Part shown: positions 37,008 through 47,319 of the stretch, piece after piece
Numbering within the stretch: position 1 is the first letter of the stretch
How the letters are laid out: every line of letters starts with the position of its first letter
Assembly: GCA_963705885.1 (NCBI GenBank)
Contig: OY970120.1
Coordinates: forward strand, 2,914,001 to 2,978,000
Origin: MFD01275-c22 sp963705885
GTDB lineage: Bacteria > Actinomycetota > Actinomycetes > JACCUZ01
DNA length: 64,000 nt
Reading direction: 5' to 3'
Translations under genes and position numbers: made by a program
Notes under the pieces: generated by a model
What the model was told of the DNA's origin: nothing
The model's input: the letters and a program-made list of their open reading frames with translations, nothing else
Databases searched by the model: none

Positions 37008-38452
37008 CAGCCGCCCCGGAACACGGAGAAGACCGTGCGCAGCAGGATCTTGACGTCGAGCCAGAGCGACCAGTTCTCGATGTAGTAGTTGTCGAACCGC
37101 GCGCGCTCGGCGATGGACGTGTCGCCGCGCAGGCCGTTCACCTGGGCCCAGCCGGTGAGCCCGCACGGGACCCGGTGGCGCGCGACGTAGCGCGGGAACA
37201 GCCGCTCGAACTGCGCGACGAAGTGGGGACGCTCCGGACGCGGCCCGACCAGGCTCATGTCGCCGCGCAGGATGTTCACCAGCTGCGGCAGCTCGTCCAT
37301 CGACGACCGGCGCAGCAGCCGGCCCAGCCGGTCGAGGTCGGCGTCGTCGGCGATGCTCCAGCGGGTCGCCGACTCCTCGTCGCTGCTGGGGCGCATGCTG
37401 CGGAACTTGAGCAGCTCGAAGGTCCGGCCGTCGAGACCGATCCGGACCTGGCGGAACATCACACCGGGACCGTGGGCGATGCGCAGCGCCGCGGCGATGC
37501 CGAGCATCGGCAGCGCCATGACCGCGAGCGCGAGCCCGCTCACGGCCACGTCGAGCGCCCGCTTGAGGCGCCACCGAACGGTGCGGTAGGCGGCGCGACG
37601 GAGCCGGACGAGCGGGATGCCGAGCAGCTCCTCCATCTGGGCGCCCTGCGCCGAGAGCTCGAAGAGCCGCGGGACGAAGAAGATCTCGCACTCGAGGCGG
37701 TCGCAGGTGCGGATGATGTCCACAACGTCGGCCTCGCGCGACTGCGTGAACGCGATGACGACGTGCTCGATCGACGCCCGGTGGATGACCTCGGCCAGCG
37801 CCTCGACGTCGCCGACCACGGGGACGGGCAGCTCGTCGGCGCTCATCATCGGCCGCGAGTCGAGGAAGCCGATCGGCGCGAGCCCGAACTCGGGGTGGTC
37901 CTGGGTGACGCGCACGATCTGGGTGCCGACCCGGCCCGCGCCGATGACCAGGGTGCGGTGCGCGACCAGGCCGGCGGACCGCAGGGCGCGCAGCACCGAG
38001 TAGGCGACCCCCCGGAACGTCACGACGGCCAGCAGGACCAGGGCCGTGGTGGCGATGCTGGCCCGCAGCGGTGGGGCGTCGCTCCACGGCGAGGTGAGGA
38101 CCAGCCCGATCGCGGAGGCCGCGATCACCCGGCCGCCGAGGACGGGGAGGTCCGAGAGGAGGGAGAACGTCAGCCGCTTGCGGTAGGCCCCGGTGCTGGA
38201 GAGGAGGGCGACCGTCAGCGCGGCCCAGACCAGCTCACCGACCGGCGACCGGGAGGAGCGGAGGGTGAAGACGGCCGCGAACGCGCCGAGGTCGCCGCCG
38301 AGCAGGACGGCGGGCACGGCCAGCCGTCGGAGGTGCGGCGCGAGACCGGCGGCCGCGCGGGTGCGGCGCGACGGCGGGGCAGCGACCTCCAGACGCATCG
38401 CGTAGTCCATGTCGACCAAGCGGTCCGTCCTCACCTCGATCGGCTGCGCCAT
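37007..38452 (-). CDS. WbaP-type polyprenyl glycosylphosphotransferase
   Basis: The 481-residue protein has four to five N-terminal helices (about 47-145), a central CoA-binding-like Rossmann region (RTLVIGAGRVGTQIVRV) and a fifth helix at about 290-310. The C-terminal bacterial sugar transferase domain shows KFRSMRPSSDEES, RSSMDELPQLVNILRGDMSLVGPRPERP, CGLTGWAQVNGLRGDT and the terminal YYIENWSLWLDVKILLRT. These enzymes place the first sugar-1-phosphate on undecaprenyl phosphate, starting exopolysaccharide repeat synthesis. It is the first gene of a two-gene operon with the GT4 gene. Confidence 0.93.
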   Translation of the reverse strand: MAQPIEVRTDRLVDMDYAMRLEVAAPPSRRTRAAAGLAPHLRRLAVPAVLLGGDLGAFAAVFTLRSSRSPVGELVWAALTVALLSSTGAYRKRLTFSLLSDLPVLGGRVIAASAIGLVLTSPWSDAPPLRASIATTALVLLAVVTFRGVAYSVLRALRSAGLVAHRTLVIGAGRVGTQIVRVTQDHPEFGLAPIGFLDSRPMMSADELPVPVVGDVEALAEVIHRASIEHVVIAFTQSREADVVDIIRTCDRLECEIFFVPRLFELSAQGAQMEELLGIPLVRLRRAAYRTVRWRLKRALDVAVSGLALAVMALPMLGIAAALRIAHGPGVMFRQVRIGLDGRTFELLKFRSMRPSSDEESATRWSIADDADLDRLGRLLRRSSMDELPQLVNILRGDMSLVGPRPERPHFVAQFERLFPRYVARHRVPCGLTGWAQVNGLRGDTSIAERARFDNYYIENWSLWLDVKILLRTVFSVFRGG

Positions 38453-38627
38453 CCGACCCCCGTGACGCTCACAGGTAAGCCGCCCGTCCGTTGCGTCGGT
38501 GGACCATCATGCCCCAACCTGACCCTGACAGGCCTGCCCAGCCCGGGGCAAAGCAACCATCCGGCACCCGAGATGGCCCGTTCGGCCCACTGGCGCCGGG
38601 CCCCGGCCGGACGAGAGGGTGGCCGCC

Positions 38628-39341
38628 ATGGGAGCAGCGCTCGAGGGCATCGACGAGATGGTGCAGGCCACCGACCGGCTCCTGGCCGCGGTCGACGGGA
38701 TGACCGAGGACCAGCTGCGCGGGCCCTCCGGGCTGCCGGCCTGGAGCCGTGCCCACGTGCTGACGCACCTCGCACGCAACGCCGACGGCCTGGCCAACCT
38801 GGTCCATGCCGCGCGGACCGGTGAGGACCGGCCCATGTACGCCGGCGGCCGGGACGCGCGAGACGCCGACATCGAGGCCGGTGCCGCGCGGCACCTCGGC
38901 GACGTCCGGCTCGACCTGGCGGAGTCGGCCGAGCGCCTCCTCGCCGGCTTCGCGGACTTCCCCGACGAGGGGCTGGAGCGCGAGGTGGCGATGAGCTCGG
39001 GCGCGACGGCGTACGGCTGGGAGATCCCCCTCCTGCGCGTCCGGGAGGTCGAGATCCACCACGTCGACCTCGCGACGGGCTACACCCCCGCGGACTGGTC
39101 CCCCGAGTTCGCGGCGCGCACGCTCGACCAGATCGCGCCCCTGTTCCGCGCGGCCCGCGAGTGCCCGGTGGGGGTGCTCGAGGCCACCGACGGGCCGGGC
39201 GAGTGGGAGGTCGCGGCCGAGGGCGGTCGACTGACCGGCCCGCGCACCGCCCTGGCGGCGTGGCTGACCGGCCGCTCCGCCGGCGACGGCCTCCGCCTCG
39301 ACACCGGCGGGCCCGTGCCCGCCGCCCCGACCTGGAGCTGA
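38628..39341 (+). CDS. Mycothiol-dependent maleylpyruvate isomerase-family protein
   Basis: A 237-residue protein with the MDMPI/DinB-like fold: GPSGLPAWSRAHVLTHLARNADGL near residues 32-55 and VREVEIHHVDLATGYTPADW at about 140-160 supply the three metal-binding His positions. The closing MDMPI C-terminal domain follows. ATG 38628 is preserved with GAGAGGG eight bases upstream, favoured over GTG 38619. In actinomycetes the family isomerises maleylpyruvate with mycothiol as cofactor, but many relatives are detoxifying transferases. No gentisate or aromatic genes are nearby, so the substrate is open. Confidence 0.88.
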   Translation: MGAALEGIDEMVQATDRLLAAVDGMTEDQLRGPSGLPAWSRAHVLTHLARNADGLANLVHAARTGEDRPMYAGGRDARDADIEAGAARHLGDVRLDLAESAERLLAGFADFPDEGLEREVAMSSGATAYGWEIPLLRVREVEIHHVDLATGYTPADWSPEFAARTLDQIAPLFRAARECPVGVLEATDGPGEWEVAAEGGRLTGPRTALAAWLTGRSAGDGLRLDTGGPVPAAPTWS

Positions 39342-39351
39342 CCGGCCGGGC

Positions 39352-39363
39352 TAGCCTCGCTCC
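39352..39363 (+). promoter_or_regulatory. Predicted leaderless promoter (-10 TAGCCT)
   Basis: TAGCCT at 39352-39357 is followed after six bases by ATG 39364, the spacing of a leaderless start. There is no ribosome-binding sequence. The box falls in the 22-base gap after the MDMPI gene. Confidence 0.45.
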
Positions 39364-40017
39364 ATGGCCTACACAGGACGCGTGACCCCGGGTGGCCCGC
39401 CGGAGGTCCGCGACCTCGCCGCGCTGACCGTCACCAAGGTGTCCGTGGGCCCGATGGACAACAACGCCTACCTGCTCGAGTGCCGCTCCACCGGCGATCT
39501 CGCGCTCGTGGACGCGGCGAACGACGCGCCGACCCTGCTCGCGCTGCTCGCCGGCCGGGCCCTGTCCCGCGTGGTCACGACGCACCAGCACCGCGACCAC
39601 TGGCAGGCGCTGGACGACGTCGTGCGGGCGACCAGTGCGCTCACGGCCGCCGGCCGGGACGACGCCGCGGGCATCCCCGTGCCGACCGACGAGCCACTCG
39701 CGGACGGCGACAGCGTGCACGTGGGCGGCGTGGCGCTGGAGGTCGTGCACCTGGTGGGGCACACGCCGGGGTCGGTGGCCCTGGTCTACGACGACCCGGG
39801 CGGCCACCCGCACCTGTTCACCGGCGACTCGCTCTTCCCGGGCGGCGTGGGCAAGACGTCGGGCCCGGACGCCTTCACCTCGCTGCTCGACGACGTCGAG
39901 CACAAGCTCTTCGACCGGCTGCCCGACGACACGTGGTTCTACCCGGGTCACGGCGACGACTCCACGCTCGGCGCCGAGCGACCGCACCTCGCCGAGTGGC
40001 GCGCCCGCGGCTGGTGA
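39364..40017 (+). CDS. MBL-fold metallohydrolase (glyoxalase II-like)
   Basis: The 217-residue protein carries the metallo-beta-lactamase motif THQHRDHWQAL (residues about 77-87), GHTPGSVAL (metal His), FTGDSLFPGGVGKT (bridging Asp) and YPGHGDDS (final His), the full set of ligands for a binuclear metal site. An early GPMDNNAYLLEC strand is usual for glyoxalase II-like members. Likely a hydroxyacylglutathione hydrolase analogue using mycothiol thioesters, which would suit the adjacent mycothiol-type enzyme (inference). Confidence 0.9.
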   Translation: MAYTGRVTPGGPPEVRDLAALTVTKVSVGPMDNNAYLLECRSTGDLALVDAANDAPTLLALLAGRALSRVVTTHQHRDHWQALDDVVRATSALTAAGRDDAAGIPVPTDEPLADGDSVHVGGVALEVVHLVGHTPGSVALVYDDPGGHPHLFTGDSLFPGGVGKTSGPDAFTSLLDDVEHKLFDRLPDDTWFYPGHGDDSTLGAERPHLAEWRARGW

Positions 40018-40032
40018 CCGCCGGGCGGGCGG

Positions 40033-41050
40033 CTACGCGGAGCGGTCGGAGCGATCGGCGGGGCGCTCCTGCCCGGCGCCCCAGCTCAGCCACCGGCCGG
40101 TGACCGCCGCGAGGAGCAGGTCCCGCGGCCCGCGGTCCGAGCCCTCCGGCTGCGACGCGCGGTAGACGGTGGCCCAGAGCAGGGGACCGACCACGGCCAC
40201 CGTGAGCAGGACGGCGACGAGGGTGCCGGTGCCGGCGTCGAGCAGCTTGAGGCCGGACGCGAGCAGCACGACGACGAGGGACCGCCGGACGATTCCGCCG
40301 GGTGCGCTGCTGGACACCTTGGCGCCGACGTAGACACCCGGCAGCGCGCCGATGAGCAGCGACGCCGTGAGGTCGAGCTGGAAGTCACCGAAGAGCAGGT
40401 GACCGAGCGACGCCGAGGCGACGAGTGGCACCGCCTGCACGAGGTCGGTGCCGACCAGCTGGCCGGCCCTGATCGTCGGGTAGAGCAGGAGCAGCGCCAC
40501 GATCATCAGCGAGCCCGACCCCACGGAGGTCATGCCGACGACCAGCCCGCCGATGATGCCCACCAGGAGCGTCGGGGCCCGGCGGACCCGGATGTCCTCG
40601 ACCCGCGGGTCGGGCACCTCGCCCGCGGCCGCCGCCGCGGCGAAGCGCCGCTGCGCCTTGCGCAGGTCGAGCAGCGCCTTGGCCACCATCGACCCCGCGG
40701 CGAACAGCAGCGCCACGCCGAGGCTGGCCTTGACGACGGACTCGGTCTGCTCGCCGTCGCCGAGCCATCGGAGCACCAGCACGCCGAGGAACGCCGACGG
40801 CACCGAGCCGATGACCAGCCACTTCACGAGGTCCTTGTTGACCGTGCCCTTGCGGAGGTGGACCGCTCCGCCGACCGGCTTCATGACCATCGAGGCGACG
40901 AGGTCGCTGGACACCGCCGCCAAGCGGCTGGATGTTGAAGAACAGGATCATCATCGGCGTCATGAGGGCGCCGCCGCCCATGCCGGTGAGGCCGACCACG
41001 AAGCCCACCAGGAGCCCGGCGATCGCGACCGCCCACCAGCTCGGGTCCAC
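40033..41050 (-). pseudogene. TauE/SafE-family membrane transporter, single frameshift
   Basis: Two overlapping frames together make one sulfite exporter TauE/SafE protein of about 338 residues. The first (GTG 41050) gives WWAVAIAGLLVGFVVGLTGMGGGALMTPMMILFFNIQPL; the second continues AAVSSDLVASMVMKPVGGAVHLRKGTV and ends at 40033. The join is at 40922-40923, where GCCGCCAAGCGG has one A too many; removing it restores the family motif QPLAAVSSDLVA. About eight helices and the duplicated GxGSG-like half-site (GMGGGALM; VGSGSLMIVALL) are otherwise intact. Either a recent inactivating mutation or a base-calling error. The family exports small organosulfur anions. Confidence 0.85.
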
Positions 41051-41104
41051 CTGCGAGTCCCTTCGAGTCCGGGCGGCAAGGCGCCGCCCGCGAACCGTGG
41101 CAGC

Positions 41105-42220
41105 CTAACGACGGTCGCGCGGCTCCCCGTCGCCCGGCTCGCCCACCGTCTCCTCCTGCCGCGCCGGCTCCTCGTCGCGCGCCCGGCGCCGCAGCTCCTC
41201 GTCGTCCTCGGCCCGGCCCGGCTCGGGCGCAGCCGGCAGGTGCTTGACCGCCGAGGGGTCGCGGCGCACCTTGAGCAGGCTGGCGACCGTGGTGACCGCC
41301 AGCGTGCCGAGGATGATGACCAGGGACAGCCAGATCGGGATCTCGGGGACCGCGTCGATGTGCTCGCCGCCGTTGATGAACGGCAGCTCGTTCTCGTGCA
41401 GCGCCTCCATGATCAGCTTCACGCCGATGAAGCCGAGGATGATCGACAGGCCGAGGCTCAGGTAGACCAGGCGCTGCAGCAACCCACCGATGAGGAAGTA
41501 CAGCTGGCGCAGGCCCATCAGGGCGAACACGTTCGCCGTGAAGACGAGGTAGGGCTCCTTGGTCAGGCCGTAGATCGCGGGGATGGAGTCGAGCGCGAAC
41601 AGCAGGTCGGTGGTCCCGAGCGCGAGGATCACGATGAACATCGGAGTGATCAGGCGCTTGCCGTTCACCCGTGCGAACAGCCTCACCCCGTGCCACTCCT
41701 GGGTGGCGGGGAACTTCCTCTCGACCCAGAGCAGCAGGCGGTTCTCCTCGAACTCCTCGTCGGTCTCCCCGTGCGTCGCCAGCTTGACGGCCGTGTAGAT
41801 GAGGAACGCGCCGAAGATGTAGAAGACCCAGCTGAAGTTCTGGATGGCGGCGGCGCCGAGCGCGATGAAGATGCCGCGCATGACCAGCGCGAGGATGATG
41901 CCGACGAGCAGCGCCGTCTGCTGGAACTGCCGCGGCACCCCGAACTTCGCCATGATGATCACGAAGACGAAGAGGTTGTCGACGCTGAGGCTGTACTCCG
42001 TGAGCCAGCCGGCGTAGAACTCCCCGGCGTAGCGCGGGCCGGAGAACCAGAGCACTCCCAGGCCGAACACGATCGCCAGGCTGATGAAGAAGCCGATGGC
42101 CGTGGCGCTCTCCCGCATCGAGGGTTCGTGCGGCCGGCGGCCGATGACGAAGACGTCGACGGCCAGCAGGCCGATGAGCAGGGTGAGGCTGGCGATCCAG
42201 AGCCAGGTGGGGACGTTCAC
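41105..42220 (-). CDS. TerC-family integral membrane protein, probable Mn(II) exporter
   Basis: The 371-residue protein has about nine membrane helices with the two TerC acidic motifs SLSVDNLFVFVIIMAKF (about 85-101) and LFALDSIPAIYGL (about 200-212), each with an intramembrane Asp. A charged Arg/Glu-rich C-terminal tail follows. GTG 42220 gives the normal opening NVPTWLWIASLTLLIGL with GGAGGA upstream. TerC/Alx/MntY-type proteins export manganese, and the gene is preceded by a leader with yybP-ykoY riboswitch hallmarks, consistent with Mn-induced expression. Name alone does not imply tellurite resistance. Confidence 0.93.
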   Translation of the reverse strand: MNVPTWLWIASLTLLIGLLAVDVFVIGRRPHEPSMRESATAIGFFISLAIVFGLGVLWFSGPRYAGEFYAGWLTEYSLSVDNLFVFVIIMAKFGVPRQFQQTALLVGIILALVMRGIFIALGAAAIQNFSWVFYIFGAFLIYTAVKLATHGETDEEFEENRLLLWVERKFPATQEWHGVRLFARVNGKRLITPMFIVILALGTTDLLFALDSIPAIYGLTKEPYLVFTANVFALMGLRQLYFLIGGLLQRLVYLSLGLSIILGFIGVKLIMEALHENELPFINGGEHIDAVPEIPIWLSLVIILGTLAVTTVASLLKVRRDPSAVKHLPAAPEPGRAEDDEELRRRARDEEPARQEETVGEPGDGEPRDRR

Positions 42221-42231
42221 GGGGCGGGGTC

Positions 42232-42356
42232 CTCCGGCGTACGTGAGATGGCCGGAGGTCTCTTCCGCCGGGACGTGCCCGGCCGGCCCCGCCGGGCGTC
42301 AGCCCGTGCGGGCGTGGCCGTGATGACGACGGGGCCGCGAAGGAATACTCCCCTCC
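42232..42356 (-). ncRNA. Probable yybP-ykoY (Mn2+) riboswitch upstream of terC-family gene
   Basis: On the minus strand the terC leader begins GGAGGGGAGTATTCC, containing the invariant GGGGAGTA of the yybP-ykoY 5-prime strand (42353-42346). A CGTCATCA element, a GC-rich helix (GCCCGGCGGGGCCGGCCGGGC region) and a GAAGAGACCTCCGGCC segment resembling the second conserved loop follow, just before the start codon. These riboswitches bind Mn2+ and are commonly found before TerC-family genes. The exact ends are approximate; the closing helix could not be folded by eye. Confidence 0.7.
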
Positions 42357-42379
42357 ACGACGGGGTCAGTCTCCCCCAC

Positions 42380-42413
42380 GACCCCCGGCGGCGTCACATC
42401 GGCCGTCCGGGGG

Positions 42414-42415
<2 letters not shown>
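42380..42415. terminator. Hairpin overlapping the uvrB stop codon
   Basis: GACCCCCGG (42380-42388) and CCGGGGGTC (42407-42415) pair perfectly around an 18-base loop. The right arm contains most of the uvrB stop codon, so termination would follow translation directly. It also separates uvrB from the terC leader downstream. Confidence 0.5.
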
Positions 42416-44525
<2,110 letters not shown>

Positions 44526-44581
44526 GCGAGCCACCGTACGTCGTGGCACCGACACGCCGCGGCGCGTGCCCGCGGTCCCGG

Positions 44582-45658
44582 TCAGGAGGGGCGGGCGGAC
44601 CCCCTGGCGCCGCGGCGGAGGCGGTCCGCCTCGCGCGCCGGGAACGCGACGGTCCCCGGGTCGCCGTCGGAGGTGTAGCGGTCGCCCGGCCGGGCGGCCA
44701 GCCGGTCCAGCCAGGCCGCGGAGCCGTACCGCGCGTCCGGGCCGCGTCGCCCCTGCGACCGGATGCGCGGGATGCCGCGCGGGTCGAAGTCCGTGGAGTG
44801 GGGAGAGGGCGCGGGTCCCGCGCCGACGAGGAAGGCCCCGTCGAAGGCGTACGTCGTCCCCCGCCACGATCCGGACATCATCAGGGCGCGGTCGTCGGGA
44901 CGGACGCCGAACGGCAGCGCCAGCGTGGTCACCGGGCCGTCCGCGGCACGGCCGACCATCGCCGAGCCGGCGGCGAGCTGGCGGCGCACCCGCTCCGCCC
45001 GGAGAGACCCGAGCGACACGTGGTCCAGCGTGTGGTTGCCGACCTCGAACCCGTTCTCGTGCAGCCACCCCAGGGTGCGCCGGCCCCCGGGCTCGGCGAA
45101 CGGGTCGCGGTTGACGTAGAACGTCGCCGTCGGGGTGAAGCCCGGGTGGCGCGATGCGACCTCGAGAAGGATCGCCACCGCGGTGCCCGCCACCGGCCGG
45201 TCCCCTCCGTCGAGCGCGAGCTGGGTGGTCGTCGAGTCGTCGAAGGTCAGCACGACGGGGTGGGCCCCGGCCGGCAGGTCGATGCGTCCCGCCGCGTAGT
45301 CGGCCGCGGTCACCGGGACGTAGCCCTCCCGGGCCAGCCGCTCGAGCTCGGCCCGGAACGCCCGCGGCGTGATGTCGTAGACGCCCCGGGGCCGCCGCAC
45401 GAGCTGGTGGTACATCAGCACCGGCACCTGGCCGAGCTCGTTGGCGGCGACCGACGACGGCGACGGCGACGGGGACGACGTGGCAGACGGCGCGGGCGGC
45501 CCGGTCGTCGCCGGTGCGCTGCTGGTCGTCGGCGCGGGGGCCTCGGCCGACGCGGGCACGTCCCGGCCGCTCCGCGCCTCGGCGCCGCAGCCCGCCAGGA
45601 CCACGCCGGTCAGCAGGGCGGCCGTGACCAGCGGTCGCGACGACGCGGAGCGGGGCAC
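44582..45658 (-). CDS. Polysaccharide deacetylase lipoprotein
   Basis: About 358 residues from GTG 45658 (a TTG at 45667 would add three). A short signal ends in a lipobox LAGC at about residue 22, followed by a 50-residue Ser/Thr/Pro linker. The NodB-like domain shows VPVLMYHQL, VVLTFDDSTTTQ (metal and catalytic Asp pair) and VGNHTLDH (metal His pair). Carbohydrate esterase family 4 members deacetylate peptidoglycan, chitin or exopolysaccharide N-acetyl groups. It is divergent from the DUF4015-like hydrolase gene, another secreted glycan enzyme. Confidence 0.88.
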   Translation of the reverse strand: MPRSASSRPLVTAALLTGVVLAGCGAEARSGRDVPASAEAPAPTTSSAPATTGPPAPSATSSPSPSPSSVAANELGQVPVLMYHQLVRRPRGVYDITPRAFRAELERLAREGYVPVTAADYAAGRIDLPAGAHPVVLTFDDSTTTQLALDGGDRPVAGTAVAILLEVASRHPGFTPTATFYVNRDPFAEPGGRRTLGWLHENGFEVGNHTLDHVSLGSLRAERVRRQLAAGSAMVGRAADGPVTTLALPFGVRPDDRALMMSGSWRGTTYAFDGAFLVGAGPAPSPHSTDFDPRGIPRIRSQGRRGPDARYGSAAWLDRLAARPGDRYTSDGDPGTVAFPAREADRLRRGARGSARPS

Positions 45659-45719
45659 GAACGGCAACCTAGGTGTCCGACACGCCCCGGATGACGCCGA
45701 AACGCCGGAGCGTGGTCAA

Positions 45720-45732
45720 TAGCCTTCGTTCC
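45720..45732 (+). promoter_or_regulatory. Predicted leaderless promoter (-10 TAGCCT)
   Basis: TAGCCT at 45720-45725 lies seven bases before GTG 45733. The spacing fits a leaderless transcript and is the main reason for choosing that start over the in-frame ATG 45691 and GTG 45673. Confidence 0.45.
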
Positions 45733-47319
45733 GTGACCGACCGCCCTCCCCTCCGCCGCCGCCTGCTCATCGCCTCGCTCGTCGCCGGCCTGGTCGTGGC
45801 CGGGGCCGGGGTCGCGGCGGCCGCCTGGTGGCCGGGGCCGGTGTCGGCCGACGTCCGCGGCCTGCCGGGCGGCGTGCTCGGCGCCGCGGACCTGGCCGGC
45901 CTGGAGCTGCGGGTCACCCCGTCGGCGGGCGCCCGGGCCCAGGACGTCACCGTGCGCCTCGACGGCGAGCCGCTCGAGCTCACCCCCGACGGCGACGACC
46001 TCACGGTGCGGCCGGCCGACCTCACCGACGGACGGCACGACCTCGTCGTCGAGGTCGCGGGAGACGGGCCGTTCGGCACCGCCGGCACGTCGCGGCACCG
46101 GTTCACCGTCGACACGACCCCTCCCGTCCTCACCCTGCCCGACCGGCTCGACGCCGGCAGCCTGCGCGAGGAGCTCACGGTGACCGGGGGCGTCGAGGGC
46201 GCGGACGAGGTCAGGGTCAACGGCACGCCGGCCGCTGTCAGCGGCAGCCGGTTCGAGGCGACGCTTCCCTCCCCGCCCGCGACGGTGGACGTCGAGGCGA
46301 CGGACGCGGCCGGGAACACCGCGGCCCGGACCGTGGACGTCCACGTGACCCACCCGGCCATGCGCGGGGTCCACATGACGGCGCTGGCGTGGACGGCGGC
46401 CTCGCTGCGCGAGCCGATCCTGAAGATGGCGAGAGAGGGCCGCATCGACACCGTCCAGCTCGACATCAAGGACGAGGACGGGCTCGTCGGCTACGACACC
46501 GAGGTGGCGCTGGCGCGCCGGATCGGCGCGGCGAAGGGCTACTACGACGCACCGAAGGTGATCAAGGCCCTCCATGCCATGGACGTCCGGGTCGTCGGGC
46601 GCATCGTGGCCTTCCGCGACCCGCGGCTGGGCCGGTGGGCCTGGCGGCACGGGCACCGCGACTGGGTGATCCAGACCCCGGGCGGCGGCCCGTACGGCGG
46701 GAAGTACGGCGCGTACTCCTTCACGAACCCGTTCAACGCCGAGGTGCGGCGCTACAACATCGCGCTCGCGACCGAGGCCGCCGACCTCGGCTTCGACGAC
46801 GTCCTCTACGACTACGTCCGCCGGCCCGACGGCGCGCTGGGCAAGCTGCGGTTCGCCGGCCGGAAGGGCACGCCGGAGCGGGCGATCGCCGGCTTCATGA
46901 AGGAGACGCGCGAGGCCGTGCGGGAGCGCGGCGCCTTCCTGGGGGCGTCGGTCTACGGGATCGCGGCGACGCGGCCCACCGAGATCGCCCAGGACATCCC
47001 GACCATGGCCGAGAGCGCCGACTACATCGCGCCGATGGTCTACCCGTCGCACTGGGGGCCCGGGGAGTACGGCGTCGGCAACCCGAACCGGTCGCCGTAC
47101 CCGATCGTGCGGCGCTCGCTCGCGGACTTCCAGCGGCTCGTCCGCGACAGCGACACCCAGATCATGCCGTGGCTGCAGGACTTCTCGCTCGGCGTGACCT
47201 ACGGCCCGGCGCAGGTGTCGGCGCAGATCCGCGCGGCCAAGGACGCGGGCATCGACTCGTTCCTGCTGTGGAACGCCGCGGCGCGCTACACGCGCGCCGC
47301 GCTCCCGCCCCGCAGCTGA
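45733..47319 (+). CDS. Secreted DUF4015-type putative glycoside hydrolase
   Basis: About 528 residues from GTG 45733. An N-terminal membrane anchor or signal (RLLIASLVAGLVVAGAGVAAAAWW) and two Ig-like beta domains (about 35-215, with FTVDTTPPVLTL and VEATDAAGNTAARTV) come first. The TIM-barrel-like DUF4015 domain follows, with MRGVHMTALAWTAASL, TVQLDIKDEDGLVGYDT, VVGRIVAFRDPRL, DWVIQTPGG, VLYDYVRRPDG, ADYIAPMVYPSHW and MPWLQDFSLG. The family is predicted to hydrolyse extracellular polysaccharide; experimental data are few. Its last 34 bases overlap the 3-prime end of the convergent coaE gene. Confidence 0.85.
   Translation: MTDRPPLRRRLLIASLVAGLVVAGAGVAAAAWWPGPVSADVRGLPGGVLGAADLAGLELRVTPSAGARAQDVTVRLDGEPLELTPDGDDLTVRPADLTDGRHDLVVEVAGDGPFGTAGTSRHRFTVDTTPPVLTLPDRLDAGSLREELTVTGGVEGADEVRVNGTPAAVSGSRFEATLPSPPATVDVEATDAAGNTAARTVDVHVTHPAMRGVHMTALAWTAASLREPILKMAREGRIDTVQLDIKDEDGLVGYDTEVALARRIGAAKGYYDAPKVIKALHAMDVRVVGRIVAFRDPRLGRWAWRHGHRDWVIQTPGGGPYGGKYGAYSFTNPFNAEVRRYNIALATEAADLGFDDVLYDYVRRPDGALGKLRFAGRKGTPERAIAGFMKETREAVRERGAFLGASVYGIAATRPTEIAQDIPTMAESADYIAPMVYPSHWGPGEYGVGNPNRSPYPIVRRSLADFQRLVRDSDTQIMPWLQDFSLGVTYGPAQVSAQIRAAKDAGIDSFLLWNAAARYTRAALPPRS

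Noticed and set aside
38453..38627. RNA gene in the divergent gap before the MDMPI gene
   Set aside because: No cloverleaf or conserved RNA signature; the gap fits two divergent promoters.
41105..42220. Tellurite resistance determinant
   Set aside because: TerC family membership with an Mn riboswitch-like leader and no ter operon favours metal (Mn) export.
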